From positions 1 through 10,519 of the forward strand of contig JAAYZQ010000283.1 in assembly GCA_012514775.1 (NCBI GenBank): a stretch of 10,519 bases of DNA, read 5' to 3'. This DNA is from Anaerolineaceae bacterium (GTDB taxonomy: Bacteria > Chloroflexota > Anaerolineae > JAAYZQ01). Under the pieces are notes generated by a model. That model had not been told where the DNA came from and ran no database searches. It saw only the letters and a list, made by a program, of their open reading frames with translations. Below, piece by piece: positions 1 to 5,859 of this stretch. Every line of letters begins with the position of its first letter. Positions within the stretch are counted from its first letter, which is position 1. The translations under genes were made by a program, and so were the position numbers.

Positions 1-183
1 CCTGTCGCCGTCCGTCCCGGAGCGGGTGGCCCGGGCGGTTGGCGACAGGGCGGTGGGTGTCCCGGCGTCGGTAGGCTGGCTTTGGGGGGTCGGGCCGCAG
101 GCAGAGACGAGGGCCGCCAACAGCAGGCCCAGGAGCAGGACGCTCCCGGCCAGGGCGCCCCACCCGGTTCTCCTGGCGCCCAT
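1..183 (-). CDS. Putative lipoprotein, N-terminal part only (runs off the window edge)
   Basis: An open frame from ATG at 183 stays open to base 1, giving 61 residues with the C-terminus missing. The start is a textbook lipoprotein signal: basic n-region (MGARR), a hydrophobic core at about residues 10-25 rich in Leu and Ala, then a lipobox VSAC with the lipidation cysteine at C29, followed by Gly-Pro. After the cysteine comes a low-complexity Pro/Thr/Ser/Ala linker (about residues 31-55), typical of lipoproteins that tether an outer domain to the membrane. The functional domain lies outside the window, so no function can be given. The ribosome site is weak (AAGGG very close to the ATG). The gene starts 65 bases after the decarboxylase stop on the same strand and could be the third gene of that operon. 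The main risk is that in GC-rich DNA an open frame is cheap; the signal peptide is the evidence. Confidence 0.7.
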   Translation of the reverse strand, partial: MGARRTGWGALAGSVLLLGLLLAALVSACGPTPQSQPTDAGTPTALSPTARATRSGTDGDR

Positions 184-248
184 AGCCCTTGGCGGTTGCC
201 GTCCGGGGCCGTCCGCTGCCCCGGCTGTTGCTGGGGGAGCGACAGATC

Positions 249-1592
249 TCATGTCAGCCCGGCCAGGGGCCTATCCAGGCGGAACAGGTCGGCCACCTGC
301 TCGCGCTCGCGAATGACCTGGGGCTGGCCGGCCGCCAGCCAGAGGACCGCCGGCCGGCAGGTGCCGTTATAGTTGCTGGACATGCTAAGCTGATAGGCGC
401 CGCCGACGGGCACGGCGACGAGTTCGCCCGGCTGCACCTCGGGCATGGCCAGCTCCTCGATGAGGACGTCGCCGCTCTCGCAGATGGGGCCTCCCAGCCA
501 GGCGGGCCCTGCCGCCGGCCGCTTGGGCGCGGCCACGGGCAGAGCCGAGTAGCGGGCGCCATAGAGGGCCGGCCGCACGTTGTCGGTCAGCCCGCCGTCG
601 AGAAGCAGCCAGCGGCGGTGGGCCGTGTGTTTGACGGCGCCCAGGCGATAGAGAGCCACGCCGGACCTGGCCACCAGGCTGCGCCCCGGCTCGAACTGGA
701 GGCGGGGCAGGGGGAGGCTGTGGCGCCGGCAGCCCTCTTCCAACTGCGTGGCCACGTACCGGACGTAATTCTCAATCTCCGGGTGGGGCAGCTCGCTCTC
801 GTGATAGGCTACGCCCCAACCGCCGCCAGGGCTCAGGGCCTCGGGAATCCAGCCCACGTCGCGGCGGAGCGCGGCGAGGAGCTCCAGGACCACGTCCAGG
901 GCGGGGCTGATGGGCTCCGGGTCGTGAAAGTGCGAGCCCTGGTGAAAGTGAATGCCGCCGAGGTGCAACCCCTGCTCCTGGCAGAGCCCCACCACCTGGC
1001 GTGCCTCGGCGACGCTCATGCCAAACTTGCTGTCCTCCTGGCCCGTCTGGGTAAAGGCGTGGTGGGTGGCCACGGCCAGCCCCGGGCGCAGGCGCAGCCA
1101 GAGATCAGGCAGGGACGCCCGGGCATCAGGCGCCAGCGAGGCGATGCGCTCCATCTCGACCATGTTGTCGACGACCAGGGTTCCGGCGTGGAGCAGGGCG
1201 GCCTCCAGGTCGGCGGCGCTCTTGTTCACGCCGTGGACCAGGATGCGCCGGCGGTCCACGCCGGCGGCTACGGCAACCGCGATCTCGCCGGCGCCGGTGC
1301 AGTCGAGCCACAGATCCCGGTGCTGCACCCACTGGGCGACGGCCAGGCAGAGAAAGGCCTTGGCCGCGTAGGTGATGCCCGAGGGGCCGGGGTAGAAGCG
1401 CGCCAGGGCGGCGCGGTACTCAGCCACGGCGGCGTCCATGGTCGCCTGGTCGTAAAGGTACAGGGGCGTGCCGTGCTCCTCCGCCAGCTTTCCCAGGTCG
1501 CAGCCCGCGATGGACAATTGCTCGCCTTCGATGCGGGCGGTGATGGGAAAGAGCTCCAGGCGGGCGGCGGGATCGTAGAGATCCTCGTCCAT
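249..1592 (-). CDS. lysA: Diaminopimelate decarboxylase-like PLP enzyme (LysA family, fold III)
   Basis: A 447-residue protein of the alanine-racemase-fold decarboxylases. The best match is LysA, which makes L-lysine from meso-diaminopimelate in the cytoplasm. An N-terminal PLP barrel (about 35-310) is followed by a C-terminal beta domain. Visible landmarks are: the PLP lysine in YAAKAF (K78); SKFGM (188-192); HFHQGS (215-220); PGGGWG (255-260); EPGRS (301-305, substrate arginine); NVRPALYG (338-345); CESGD (371-375, the cysteine acting across the dimer); and SNYNG (406-410). Length is normal for LysA (about 420-450). The ATG at 1592 is set by AGGAGG at 1600-1605, seven bases upstream, which overlaps the TAG of the preceding aminopeptidase; the two genes are only 11 bases apart and surely co-translated. 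Two motifs deviate from usual LysA: HQGSH instead of HIGSQ, and SPGGGWG instead of DxGGGLG. A related amino-acid decarboxylase specificity is therefore possible. Confidence 0.85.
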   Translation of the reverse strand: MDEDLYDPAARLELFPITARIEGEQLSIAGCDLGKLAEEHGTPLYLYDQATMDAAVAEYRAALARFYPGPSGITYAAKAFLCLAVAQWVQHRDLWLDCTGAGEIAVAVAAGVDRRRILVHGVNKSAADLEAALLHAGTLVVDNMVEMERIASLAPDARASLPDLWLRLRPGLAVATHHAFTQTGQEDSKFGMSVAEARQVVGLCQEQGLHLGGIHFHQGSHFHDPEPISPALDVVLELLAALRRDVGWIPEALSPGGGWGVAYHESELPHPEIENYVRYVATQLEEGCRRHSLPLPRLQFEPGRSLVARSGVALYRLGAVKHTAHRRWLLLDGGLTDNVRPALYGARYSALPVAAPKRPAAGPAWLGGPICESGDVLIEELAMPEVQPGELVAVPVGGAYQLSMSSNYNGTCRPAVLWLAAGQPQVIREREQVADLFRLDRPLAGLT

Positions 1593-1603
1593 GGACCGGC
1601 CTC

Positions 1604-2428
1604 CTATTCCCGCGCCAGCGAGACGGCAGCGCGAAAGATGCGGTAGGCAGTGGGCACGTCGGGTGCGGTGAACTCGACCTTTCTGGCTTCCAGGCGCCGG
1701 AGGTCTGGAAGGATGGCCATGCGGTCGACCCGCTCGGTGTGGGACATTTCCAGGGTGACGGTCAGCGGCAGGTCGAAGAGCAGGGGGGGAGGGGCGTCGC
1801 CGGCGGCCAGGCGCCGGACAGCCCGCTGGGCCGCCTCCTGAATTCTTTGCTGCGAAACCTGCGGAGGCAGGAGCTCGGCGGCCATGCGGCTGCTGGCCCG
1901 CTTGACCACGGCAACCTCGATGTTGCCCAACAGCTCGCGGCCCTCGGCGCATGCCGTCTGATCCCCCGAAACCAGGATGACCGGGGCGCCAAAGTGGCCA
2001 CACACGGCGGCGTTCAGGCCGATCTCGCCCACCGGGTGGCCGTTGAGCCACAGGTTGGCCACGCTTGTGGACGACCAGGTGTGGTCGAGGATGGCGCCGG
2101 ACGAGCCGACACGGGCGTGATAGCCGACCAGCATGGCAGCGGCAATGCCCGAATCCACCCCCTGGACCATGGAGAAAGGAGAGGGACTGCCAGAGTTCAA
2201 CCGTGCCCGGGGATCCAGCTCTTCTACGAGGATGTTTCTCCCGGAGTTGTGGCCGTCGGCGACAATGACTTCTTCCGCTCCGCCTTCCATGGCGCCACGG
2301 ATGGCGGCATTGACGTCGCCGGTCATGAGCTTGCGAAAGCGGGCGTACTCGGCGTGCTTCGGATCGACGTGATCCCAACTGACGACGCCGGTGACTCCTT
2401 CCATGTCGGCTGCGATCAAGATCTTCAT
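1604..2428 (-). CDS. dppA: D-aminopeptidase, peptidase family M55 (DppA-like)
   Basis: A 274-residue zinc peptidase of the DppA family, which removes N-terminal D-amino acids (D-Ala, D-Ala-Gly) from short peptides. DppA of Bacillus is a cytoplasmic decameric ring. The metal ligands fall at the numbering known for Bacillus DppA: D8 and E10 in AADMEG, H60 in ADGH, H104 in GYH, and the glutamate of PVGEIGLNA (E135 here). Length matches the family (about 270-275). The reported nucleophile of Bacillus DppA is Cys115; here the surrounding loop reads ILDHT, with Asp at residue 115 and no cysteine nearby, so catalysis may differ. The ATG at 2428 follows AAGGAGG (2433-2439) with a short 4-base spacer. 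The frame is open further upstream to 2644, but that stretch contains the gene's own promoter and reads as noise, so the short start is right. It is the first gene of a two- or three-gene unit with the lysA-like gene. Confidence 0.9.
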   Translation of the reverse strand: MKILIAADMEGVTGVVSWDHVDPKHAEYARFRKLMTGDVNAAIRGAMEGGAEEVIVADGHNSGRNILVEELDPRARLNSGSPSPFSMVQGVDSGIAAAMLVGYHARVGSSGAILDHTWSSTSVANLWLNGHPVGEIGLNAAVCGHFGAPVILVSGDQTACAEGRELLGNIEVAVVKRASSRMAAELLPPQVSQQRIQEAAQRAVRRLAAGDAPPPLLFDLPLTVTLEMSHTERVDRMAILPDLRRLEARKVEFTAPDVPTAYRIFRAAVSLARE

Positions 2429-2439
2429 GGATCCTCCTT

Positions 2440-2459
2440 GAGCCAAGTCGAGCCAGGTC
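2440..2459. repeat. Two tandem 10-bp repeats in the dppA leader
   Basis: On the plus strand gagccaagtc is followed directly by gagccaggtc (9 of 10 identical), and a partial third unit (agccac) begins at 2460. The repeats lie just upstream of the aminopeptidase Shine-Dalgarno site, inside the presumed 5' untranslated leader of about 110 bases. The period is close to one helical turn. I see no known binding motif, and it may be chance. Confidence 0.35.
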
Positions 2460-2545
2460 AGCCACGCGGCAGCACTCCCGGGCCGGCGGGTCAGAAACAG
2501 AGCGGGACCACAGCGCCGGGCGCGGCCTGGCCAGTCCGGTAGGCC

Positions 2546-2574
2546 ATTATAGGTGATGTAGGTGGAAAAGTCAA
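2546..2574 (-). promoter_or_regulatory. Sigma-70-type promoter for the dppA-lysA unit
   Basis: On the minus strand TTGACT (2574-2569) is separated by exactly 17 bp from TATAAT (2551-2546): five of six and six of six matches to the housekeeping consensus. Transcription should start near 2539, giving a leader of about 110 bases before the aminopeptidase ATG at 2428. The element sits in the only gap between the small Cys-rich gene and dppA and points at dppA. No obvious operator flanks it, which suggests steady, strong expression. Confidence 0.75.
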
Positions 2575-2598
2575 AGCCGGGAAAAGGGGTCTCCGGCT
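2575..2598 (-). terminator. Possible terminator hairpin after the small Cys-rich gene
   Basis: AGCCGG (minus strand, 2598-2593) pairs with CCGGCT (2580-2575) around a 12-base loop. The hairpin begins 5 bases after the TGA of the small gene and is followed by TTTGACTTTT, an interrupted U-tract. The six-pair stem is short and the tract is shared with the -35 box of the next promoter, so this is a weak candidate supported mainly by its position. Confidence 0.4.
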
Positions 2599-2603
2599 CG
2601 CGA

Positions 2604-2870
2604 TCAGTGCGCGGCCGCCGGTGACCCGTCCCGGACGGCGCCATCCCTTCCCTTGGGCATGGCCAGCAGCTCGATCATGTCGTGCTGGTACTCTTCTTTG
2701 CATGAAGGGCAGCGCTGCAATGCCTTCTGAGCGATGGGCATAATGGCCCGGGGGTCCATGCCTTCGGCCAGTAAATCTGACAGGTAGTCCAGGAACACGA
2801 AACAGTCGTTGCAGGAAAGTGGTTCATCACTTGCTGTTGCTCGCAACAAGATCTGCCACAGACTTTCCAT
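2604..2870 (-). CDS. Small protein with two CxxC pairs (zinc-finger-like), function unknown
   Basis: An 88-residue protein I cannot assign to a named family. It has C20-N-D-C23 and C54-P-S-C57 about 30 residues apart, linked by a predicted helical segment (FVFLDYLSDLLAEG, then IMPIAQKALQR). This CxxC, helices, CxxC layout resembles zinc-binding helical modules related to the anti-sigma zf-HC2 fold, but the classic H-x3-C-x2-C pattern is absent and there is no membrane segment. The last 17 residues are polar and probably disordered. The ATG at 2870 has a purine-rich GGGAGAGG about 10 bases upstream. It stands alone between two hairpins, with its own strong promoter and an operator-like palindrome at the transcription start, which argues that it is a real regulated gene. 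It could be a regulator, a metal-binding accessory protein or a redox switch; none is proven. Confidence 0.7.
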   Translation of the reverse strand: MESLWQILLRATASDEPLSCNDCFVFLDYLSDLLAEGMDPRAIMPIAQKALQRCPSCKEEYQHDMIELLAMPKGRDGAVRDGSPAAAH

Positions 2871-2928
2871 AGGGCTGGATCCTCTCCCGGCAGATCGCCA
2901 GCAGAAGAGGGCGCTACCGCCGACCTGC

Positions 2929-2956
2929 CAATTATGTAATTTAGGTTACACAATTG
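2929..2956. promoter_or_regulatory. 28-bp imperfect palindrome, probable repressor operator
   Basis: Centred between 2942 and 2943, the arms CAATTaTGTAA and TTACAcAATTG pair at ten of eleven positions (2929-2933 with 2952-2956, and 2935-2939 with 2946-2950). The core reads TGTAA-N6-TTACA. It begins two bases past the -10 box of the upstream promoter and so covers the expected start site, the standard place for a repressor to block transcription. It is also an AT-rich island in GC-rich DNA. The cognate regulator is not in the window; dimeric HTH families with half-sites of this kind are plausible, and I do not assign one. Confidence 0.6.
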
Positions 2957-2958
2957 AT

Positions 2959-2987
2959 AGTATAGCAGCCGGATAGACGGTTGTCAA
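2959..2987 (-). promoter_or_regulatory. Consensus sigma-70-type promoter of the small Cys-rich gene
   Basis: On the minus strand TTGACA (2987-2982) is a perfect -35 box, followed by a 17-bp spacer and TATACT (2964-2959), five of six for the -10 box. The start is expected near 2952, giving a leader of about 80 bases before the ATG at 2870. The palindrome at 2929-2956 overlaps this start, so the promoter is probably strong but repressible. The -35 box directly abuts the hairpin that ends the sugar operon. Confidence 0.8.
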
Positions 2988-3017
2988 ATCCGGGCCGCGC
3001 CACGGCGCGGCCCGGAT
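2988..3017 (-). terminator. GC-rich hairpin ending the sugar operon
   Basis: Perfect 14-base arms (ATCCGGGCCGCGCC at 2988-3001 and its complement at 3004-3017) are separated by two bases, so about 12 pairs can form with a 6-base loop. It begins 18 bases after the TreS stop codon at 3036. On the minus transcript it is followed only by UU-GACA, a very short U-tract, so termination may be inefficient, may need help, or the hairpin may mainly protect the 3' end of the mRNA. Its position between a finished operon and a new promoter supports a terminator role. Confidence 0.6.
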
Positions 3018-3035
3018 GGTCCAAACGCTTGCCCT

Positions 3036-4688
3036 CTACAGGCGCAACCAACGATATCCATAACGGCCCAACTCTAGCGTGTAAGGGGCCTCTCCCACGG
3101 GAGGCAGCGCTGCACCGTCCAGGACATCGGTGGGCGAACGGCCGGCATAGGCCGACAGGTTCAGGACGGCGGTCTGGGGTTCGGCCGACAGATTGTTTAC
3201 CGAGAGCAGCGTCTCGTCGTCGTGCCTTCGCAGGATCGCCAGGACGCCGGGGTTTGTGCTGCCGGGGTGGGCCGTATCGGCTGCGTCCAGGAAGTGAACA
3301 TCGCCGTAGCCGAGGATCGATTGCTCCTTGCGGACGGCGATCATGTGCCGCATGCGGTGCCAGAGGGAGCCGGGGTCGGCTCGCTGGGCCTCGACGTTGA
3401 TCCGCCGGTAGCCATAGACCTCGTCGTCGATGACCGGAGAGTAGAGGTCGGCCGGGTCGGCCGCGGAAAAGCCGGCGTTGGGCTCCGCATTCCACTGCAT
3501 GGGTGTGCGCACGCCCATGCGATCCTCCAGCCAGATGTTGTCGCCCATGCCAATCTCGTCGCCATAGTACAAGACGGGCGCGCCGGGCAGGGTGAACAAT
3601 AGCGAGTTGGCCAGCTCGATGCGCTCCCGGTCGTTGTCCAGGAGGGGGGCCAGGCGGCGCCGGATGCCCAGATTGAGGCGCATGCGCGGCTCGGGCGCGT
3701 AAAACTCCCACATGAACTGGCGCTCCTCCTCCGTCACCATCTCCAGGGTCAGCTCGTCGTGGTTGCGGAGGAACGTAGCCCAGTGGCACGACCCGGGGAT
3801 GTCGGGCGTGCGGTCCAGGATGTTCAGGATCGGCGTGCGGTCGCCGCGTGCCAGCGCCAGGTAGATGCGGGGCATGAGGGGAAAGTGAAAGTTCATGTGG
3901 AACTCGTCGCCCTCGCCCAGGTAGGGCCGCACGTCTTCGGGCCATTGGTTGGCCTCCGACAGGAGCATGGTGCCGGGGGCCACGCGATCCACAAAGGCGC
4001 GCAGGAGCTTCAGATAGGCGTGGGTTTCGGGCAAGTTCTCGCAGTTGGTGCCCTCCCGCTCAAACAGGTAGGGGACGGCGTCCACGCGAAAGCCGTCGAT
4101 CCCCAGCTCCAACCAGTGACGGACGATCTCCAGCATCTCTGTCTGGACCTCTGGGTTGTCATAATTCAGGTCCGGTTGGTGGTGGAAGAAGCGGTGCCAG
4201 AAGTATTCGCCGCGCTTTTCGTCCCATGTCCAGTTGGACGGCTCGTAGTCGATAAAGATGATGCGCGCTTGTTCGTATCGCTCGTCGGTGGGGCTCCAGA
4301 CGTACCAGTCCCGGTACTTCTCGTGGTGGGGGTGCGAGGGGTCCCGGGAAGCCTGGAACCAGGGATGCTGGTCGGAGGTATGGTTGGGAATGAGGTCGGC
4401 GATGACACGCAGGCCGCGGCGGTGGGCCTCGACCAGCAAGGTCCGAAAGTCCTCGACCGTGCCATAGTCAGGGTGGATCTGATAAAAGTCCGAGACATCG
4501 TAGCCGTCGTCGCGTAGGGGTGAGGGATAGATGGGCAGCAGCCAGATGCAGTCGATGCCCAGTTCCCGGATATAGTCAAGACGCGAGATCATCCCCTGCA
4601 GGTCGCCGATGCCGTCTCCGTTGCCGTCGGCAAAGGCCCGCACAACGACCTCGTAAAAAACTGCATTCTTGTACCACTCTATTGTCAT
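3036..4688 (-). CDS. treS: Trehalose synthase (maltose alpha-D-glucosyltransferase, GH13)
   Basis: A 550-residue cytoplasmic enzyme that interconverts maltose and trehalose by intramolecular transglucosylation. The GH13 barrel is complete: DLIPNH (D98, N102, H103), GFRVDAVP with nucleophile D203, LLSEANQW with acid/base E245, and RNHDEL with D311. TreS hallmarks separate it from alpha-glucosidases: [11 protein letters not shown] (213-223), [18 protein letters not shown] (331-348), [13 protein letters not shown] (374-386) and GVRTPMQW (392-399). The short C-terminal beta domain ends at RYGYRWLRL. There is no fused maltokinase domain, which many TreS proteins carry. The ATG at 4688 has GGAG six bases upstream and lies 35 bases after the dehydrogenase stop. 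As the last gene of the operon it probably feeds trehalose into maltose for the neighbouring glucosidase, or stores imported maltose as trehalose; the direction cannot be read from sequence. Confidence 0.94.
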   Translation of the reverse strand: MTIEWYKNAVFYEVVVRAFADGNGDGIGDLQGMISRLDYIRELGIDCIWLLPIYPSPLRDDGYDVSDFYQIHPDYGTVEDFRTLLVEAHRRGLRVIADLIPNHTSDQHPWFQASRDPSHPHHEKYRDWYVWSPTDERYEQARIIFIDYEPSNWTWDEKRGEYFWHRFFHHQPDLNYDNPEVQTEMLEIVRHWLELGIDGFRVDAVPYLFEREGTNCENLPETHAYLKLLRAFVDRVAPGTMLLSEANQWPEDVRPYLGEGDEFHMNFHFPLMPRIYLALARGDRTPILNILDRTPDIPGSCHWATFLRNHDELTLEMVTEEERQFMWEFYAPEPRMRLNLGIRRRLAPLLDNDRERIELANSLLFTLPGAPVLYYGDEIGMGDNIWLEDRMGVRTPMQWNAEPNAGFSAADPADLYSPVIDDEVYGYRRINVEAQRADPGSLWHRMRHMIAVRKEQSILGYGDVHFLDAADTAHPGSTNPGVLAILRRHDDETLLSVNNLSAEPQTAVLNLSAYAGRSPTDVLDGAALPPVGEAPYTLELGRYGYRWLRL

Positions 4689-4723
4689 TGCTCACTCCAC
4701 TAGCCGGGCGGCCCAGCGCCTCG

Positions 4724-5827
4724 CTAGAAGTATGCCTCGTAGCCCGAGATCCCCAGCTCGTCGCGCATCGCCTGCAGCTCTTGGCGCAGGTTCTGGTTGA
4801 CGGGGATGCCCTCCTGGCGGACAATCTTTTCCCTGTCGTGCTCTTTTTCGCCGCCGACATAGATGCGCTCCTCACCCGGGGCTTTGCGCGACGCCTGGAG
4901 CGCCCGCATGATGCCGCCGGTGATCTGCCGCGACACGTCCAACGGTAAAAAGTGCTCCACGTCGATGGCCAGGAAGAAATGGCCGAGCATATAGGGCCGG
5001 CGGGAGCCGTCGGGGGCATAGCCCAACAGGTCCTTCATAAAGACGCCGCCGCATAGCGACGCGGACAGGATCTCGACCATGGTGGCCAGATCGTAGCCCT
5101 TGTAGCCTGCAAATAGCTCGCCCGCGCCGCCCAGGGGCAGCAGCGCGGCCGTGGCCTTGTCCAGGCCGGCCATGATGGCGGCCGGATCGGTGAGGGGCTG
5201 CCCCTCGGCGTCGATGACCCAGCCCTCCGGCACCGGCTTCTCGGCACGCATGGCTACTTCGATCTTGCCCCGCTGGCTGATGGCGGTCGCTCCGTCGAAG
5301 GAGAAGGGAAAGTCCATGTCAGACGGGGCGGCAAAGGCGATGGGATTGGTGCCCAGCATGGGCTCGGTGCCAAAGGTCGGGGCGATGGCCGGGCGGGCGT
5401 TGGTGAAGGTAAAGCCGATCATGCCCTCCTGGGCGGCCATGAGGGGATAGTAGCCGGCGATGCCAAAGTGGGTGCCGTTGCGCACGGCAACGGCGCCCAG
5501 GCCATAGCGCCGTGCCTTGTCTATGGCCAGGCGCATGGCCCGGTAGGCGATGACGTGACCCATACCGTGGTGTCCGTCCACCACGGCCGTGGTCTCGCTC
5601 TCTTGCACGACATCGAACTCGGTGTGAGTGTTCTGCACGCCGGCCTTGATGCGGTCATAGTAGTACTTGAGGCGGCCCACACCGTGGGATTCAATGCCCC
5701 GCACGTCGGAGGTGATGAGCACCTCAGCACAGATCCCGGCCTCGTCGCTCGGAGTGCCGAGTCCCTTGAACACGTCGATCATGAATTGCTGAATTACATC
5801 AACAGGTATGTGGTTCGTTTCACTCAT
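4724..5827 (-). CDS. NAD(P)-dependent malate/L-lactate dehydrogenase family (Ldh2/COG2055) oxidoreductase
   Basis: A 367-residue protein of the malate/L-lactate/ureidoglycolate/sulfolactate dehydrogenase family, whose fold is unrelated to classical Rossmann LDH. Landmarks are RGIESHGVGRL (43-53, catalytic Ser47/His48), NGTHFGIAGYY (117-127), LGTNPIAFAAP (158-168) and GYKGYDLA (241-248). Family members reduce 2-keto acids or oxidise 2-hydroxy acids, but specificity (malate, lactate, ureidoglycolate, 2,3-diketogulonate, sulfolactate) cannot be told from these motifs. No signal peptide; cytoplasmic. The start is ambiguous. ATG at 5827 gives the family-typical N-terminus but has only a weak purine-rich site. 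An upstream in-frame ATG at 5863 overlaps the glucosidase stop as ATGA and would add 12 basic residues by translational coupling. The frame continues open to 6640, but that is a shadow of the glucosidase. A 2-hydroxyacid enzyme between two GH13 genes is unusual. Confidence 0.9.
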   Translation of the reverse strand: MSETNHIPVDVIQQFMIDVFKGLGTPSDEAGICAEVLITSDVRGIESHGVGRLKYYYDRIKAGVQNTHTEFDVVQESETTAVVDGHHGMGHVIAYRAMRLAIDKARRYGLGAVAVRNGTHFGIAGYYPLMAAQEGMIGFTFTNARPAIAPTFGTEPMLGTNPIAFAAPSDMDFPFSFDGATAISQRGKIEVAMRAEKPVPEGWVIDAEGQPLTDPAAIMAGLDKATAALLPLGGAGELFAGYKGYDLATMVEILSASLCGGVFMKDLLGYAPDGSRRPYMLGHFFLAIDVEHFLPLDVSRQITGGIMRALQASRKAPGEERIYVGGEKEHDREKIVRQEGIPVNQNLRQELQAMRDELGISGYEAYF

Positions 5828-5859
5828 CTCTTTTTTCCCGGCGGGTCGTGGTGCCCGCC

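Noticed and set aside
203..224. Seven-pair GC hairpin between lysA and the lipoprotein gene
   Set aside because: Such stems arise easily in GC-rich DNA, it lacks a U-tract, and it sits before a same-strand gene; not enough for a terminator call.
189..1646. Long plus-strand open frame opposite the lysA-like gene
   Set aside because: It is the antisense shadow of a gene with clear motifs; the translation is Gly/Ala/Gln/Val/His-rich noise.
1739..2542. Plus-strand open frame opposite the aminopeptidase
   Set aside because: Antisense shadow with no domain, and it would run over the dppA promoter.
2429..2644. N-terminal extension of the aminopeptidase frame
   Set aside because: It contains the promoter and leader, and the residues upstream of MKILIAADMEG match nothing in the M55 family.
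2429..2884. GGATCC six-mers just upstream of both the dppA and the small-gene starts
   Set aside because: In each case the six-mer simply follows a purine-rich ribosome site; spacing to the ATG differs (0 versus 6 bases), so no shared element is supported.
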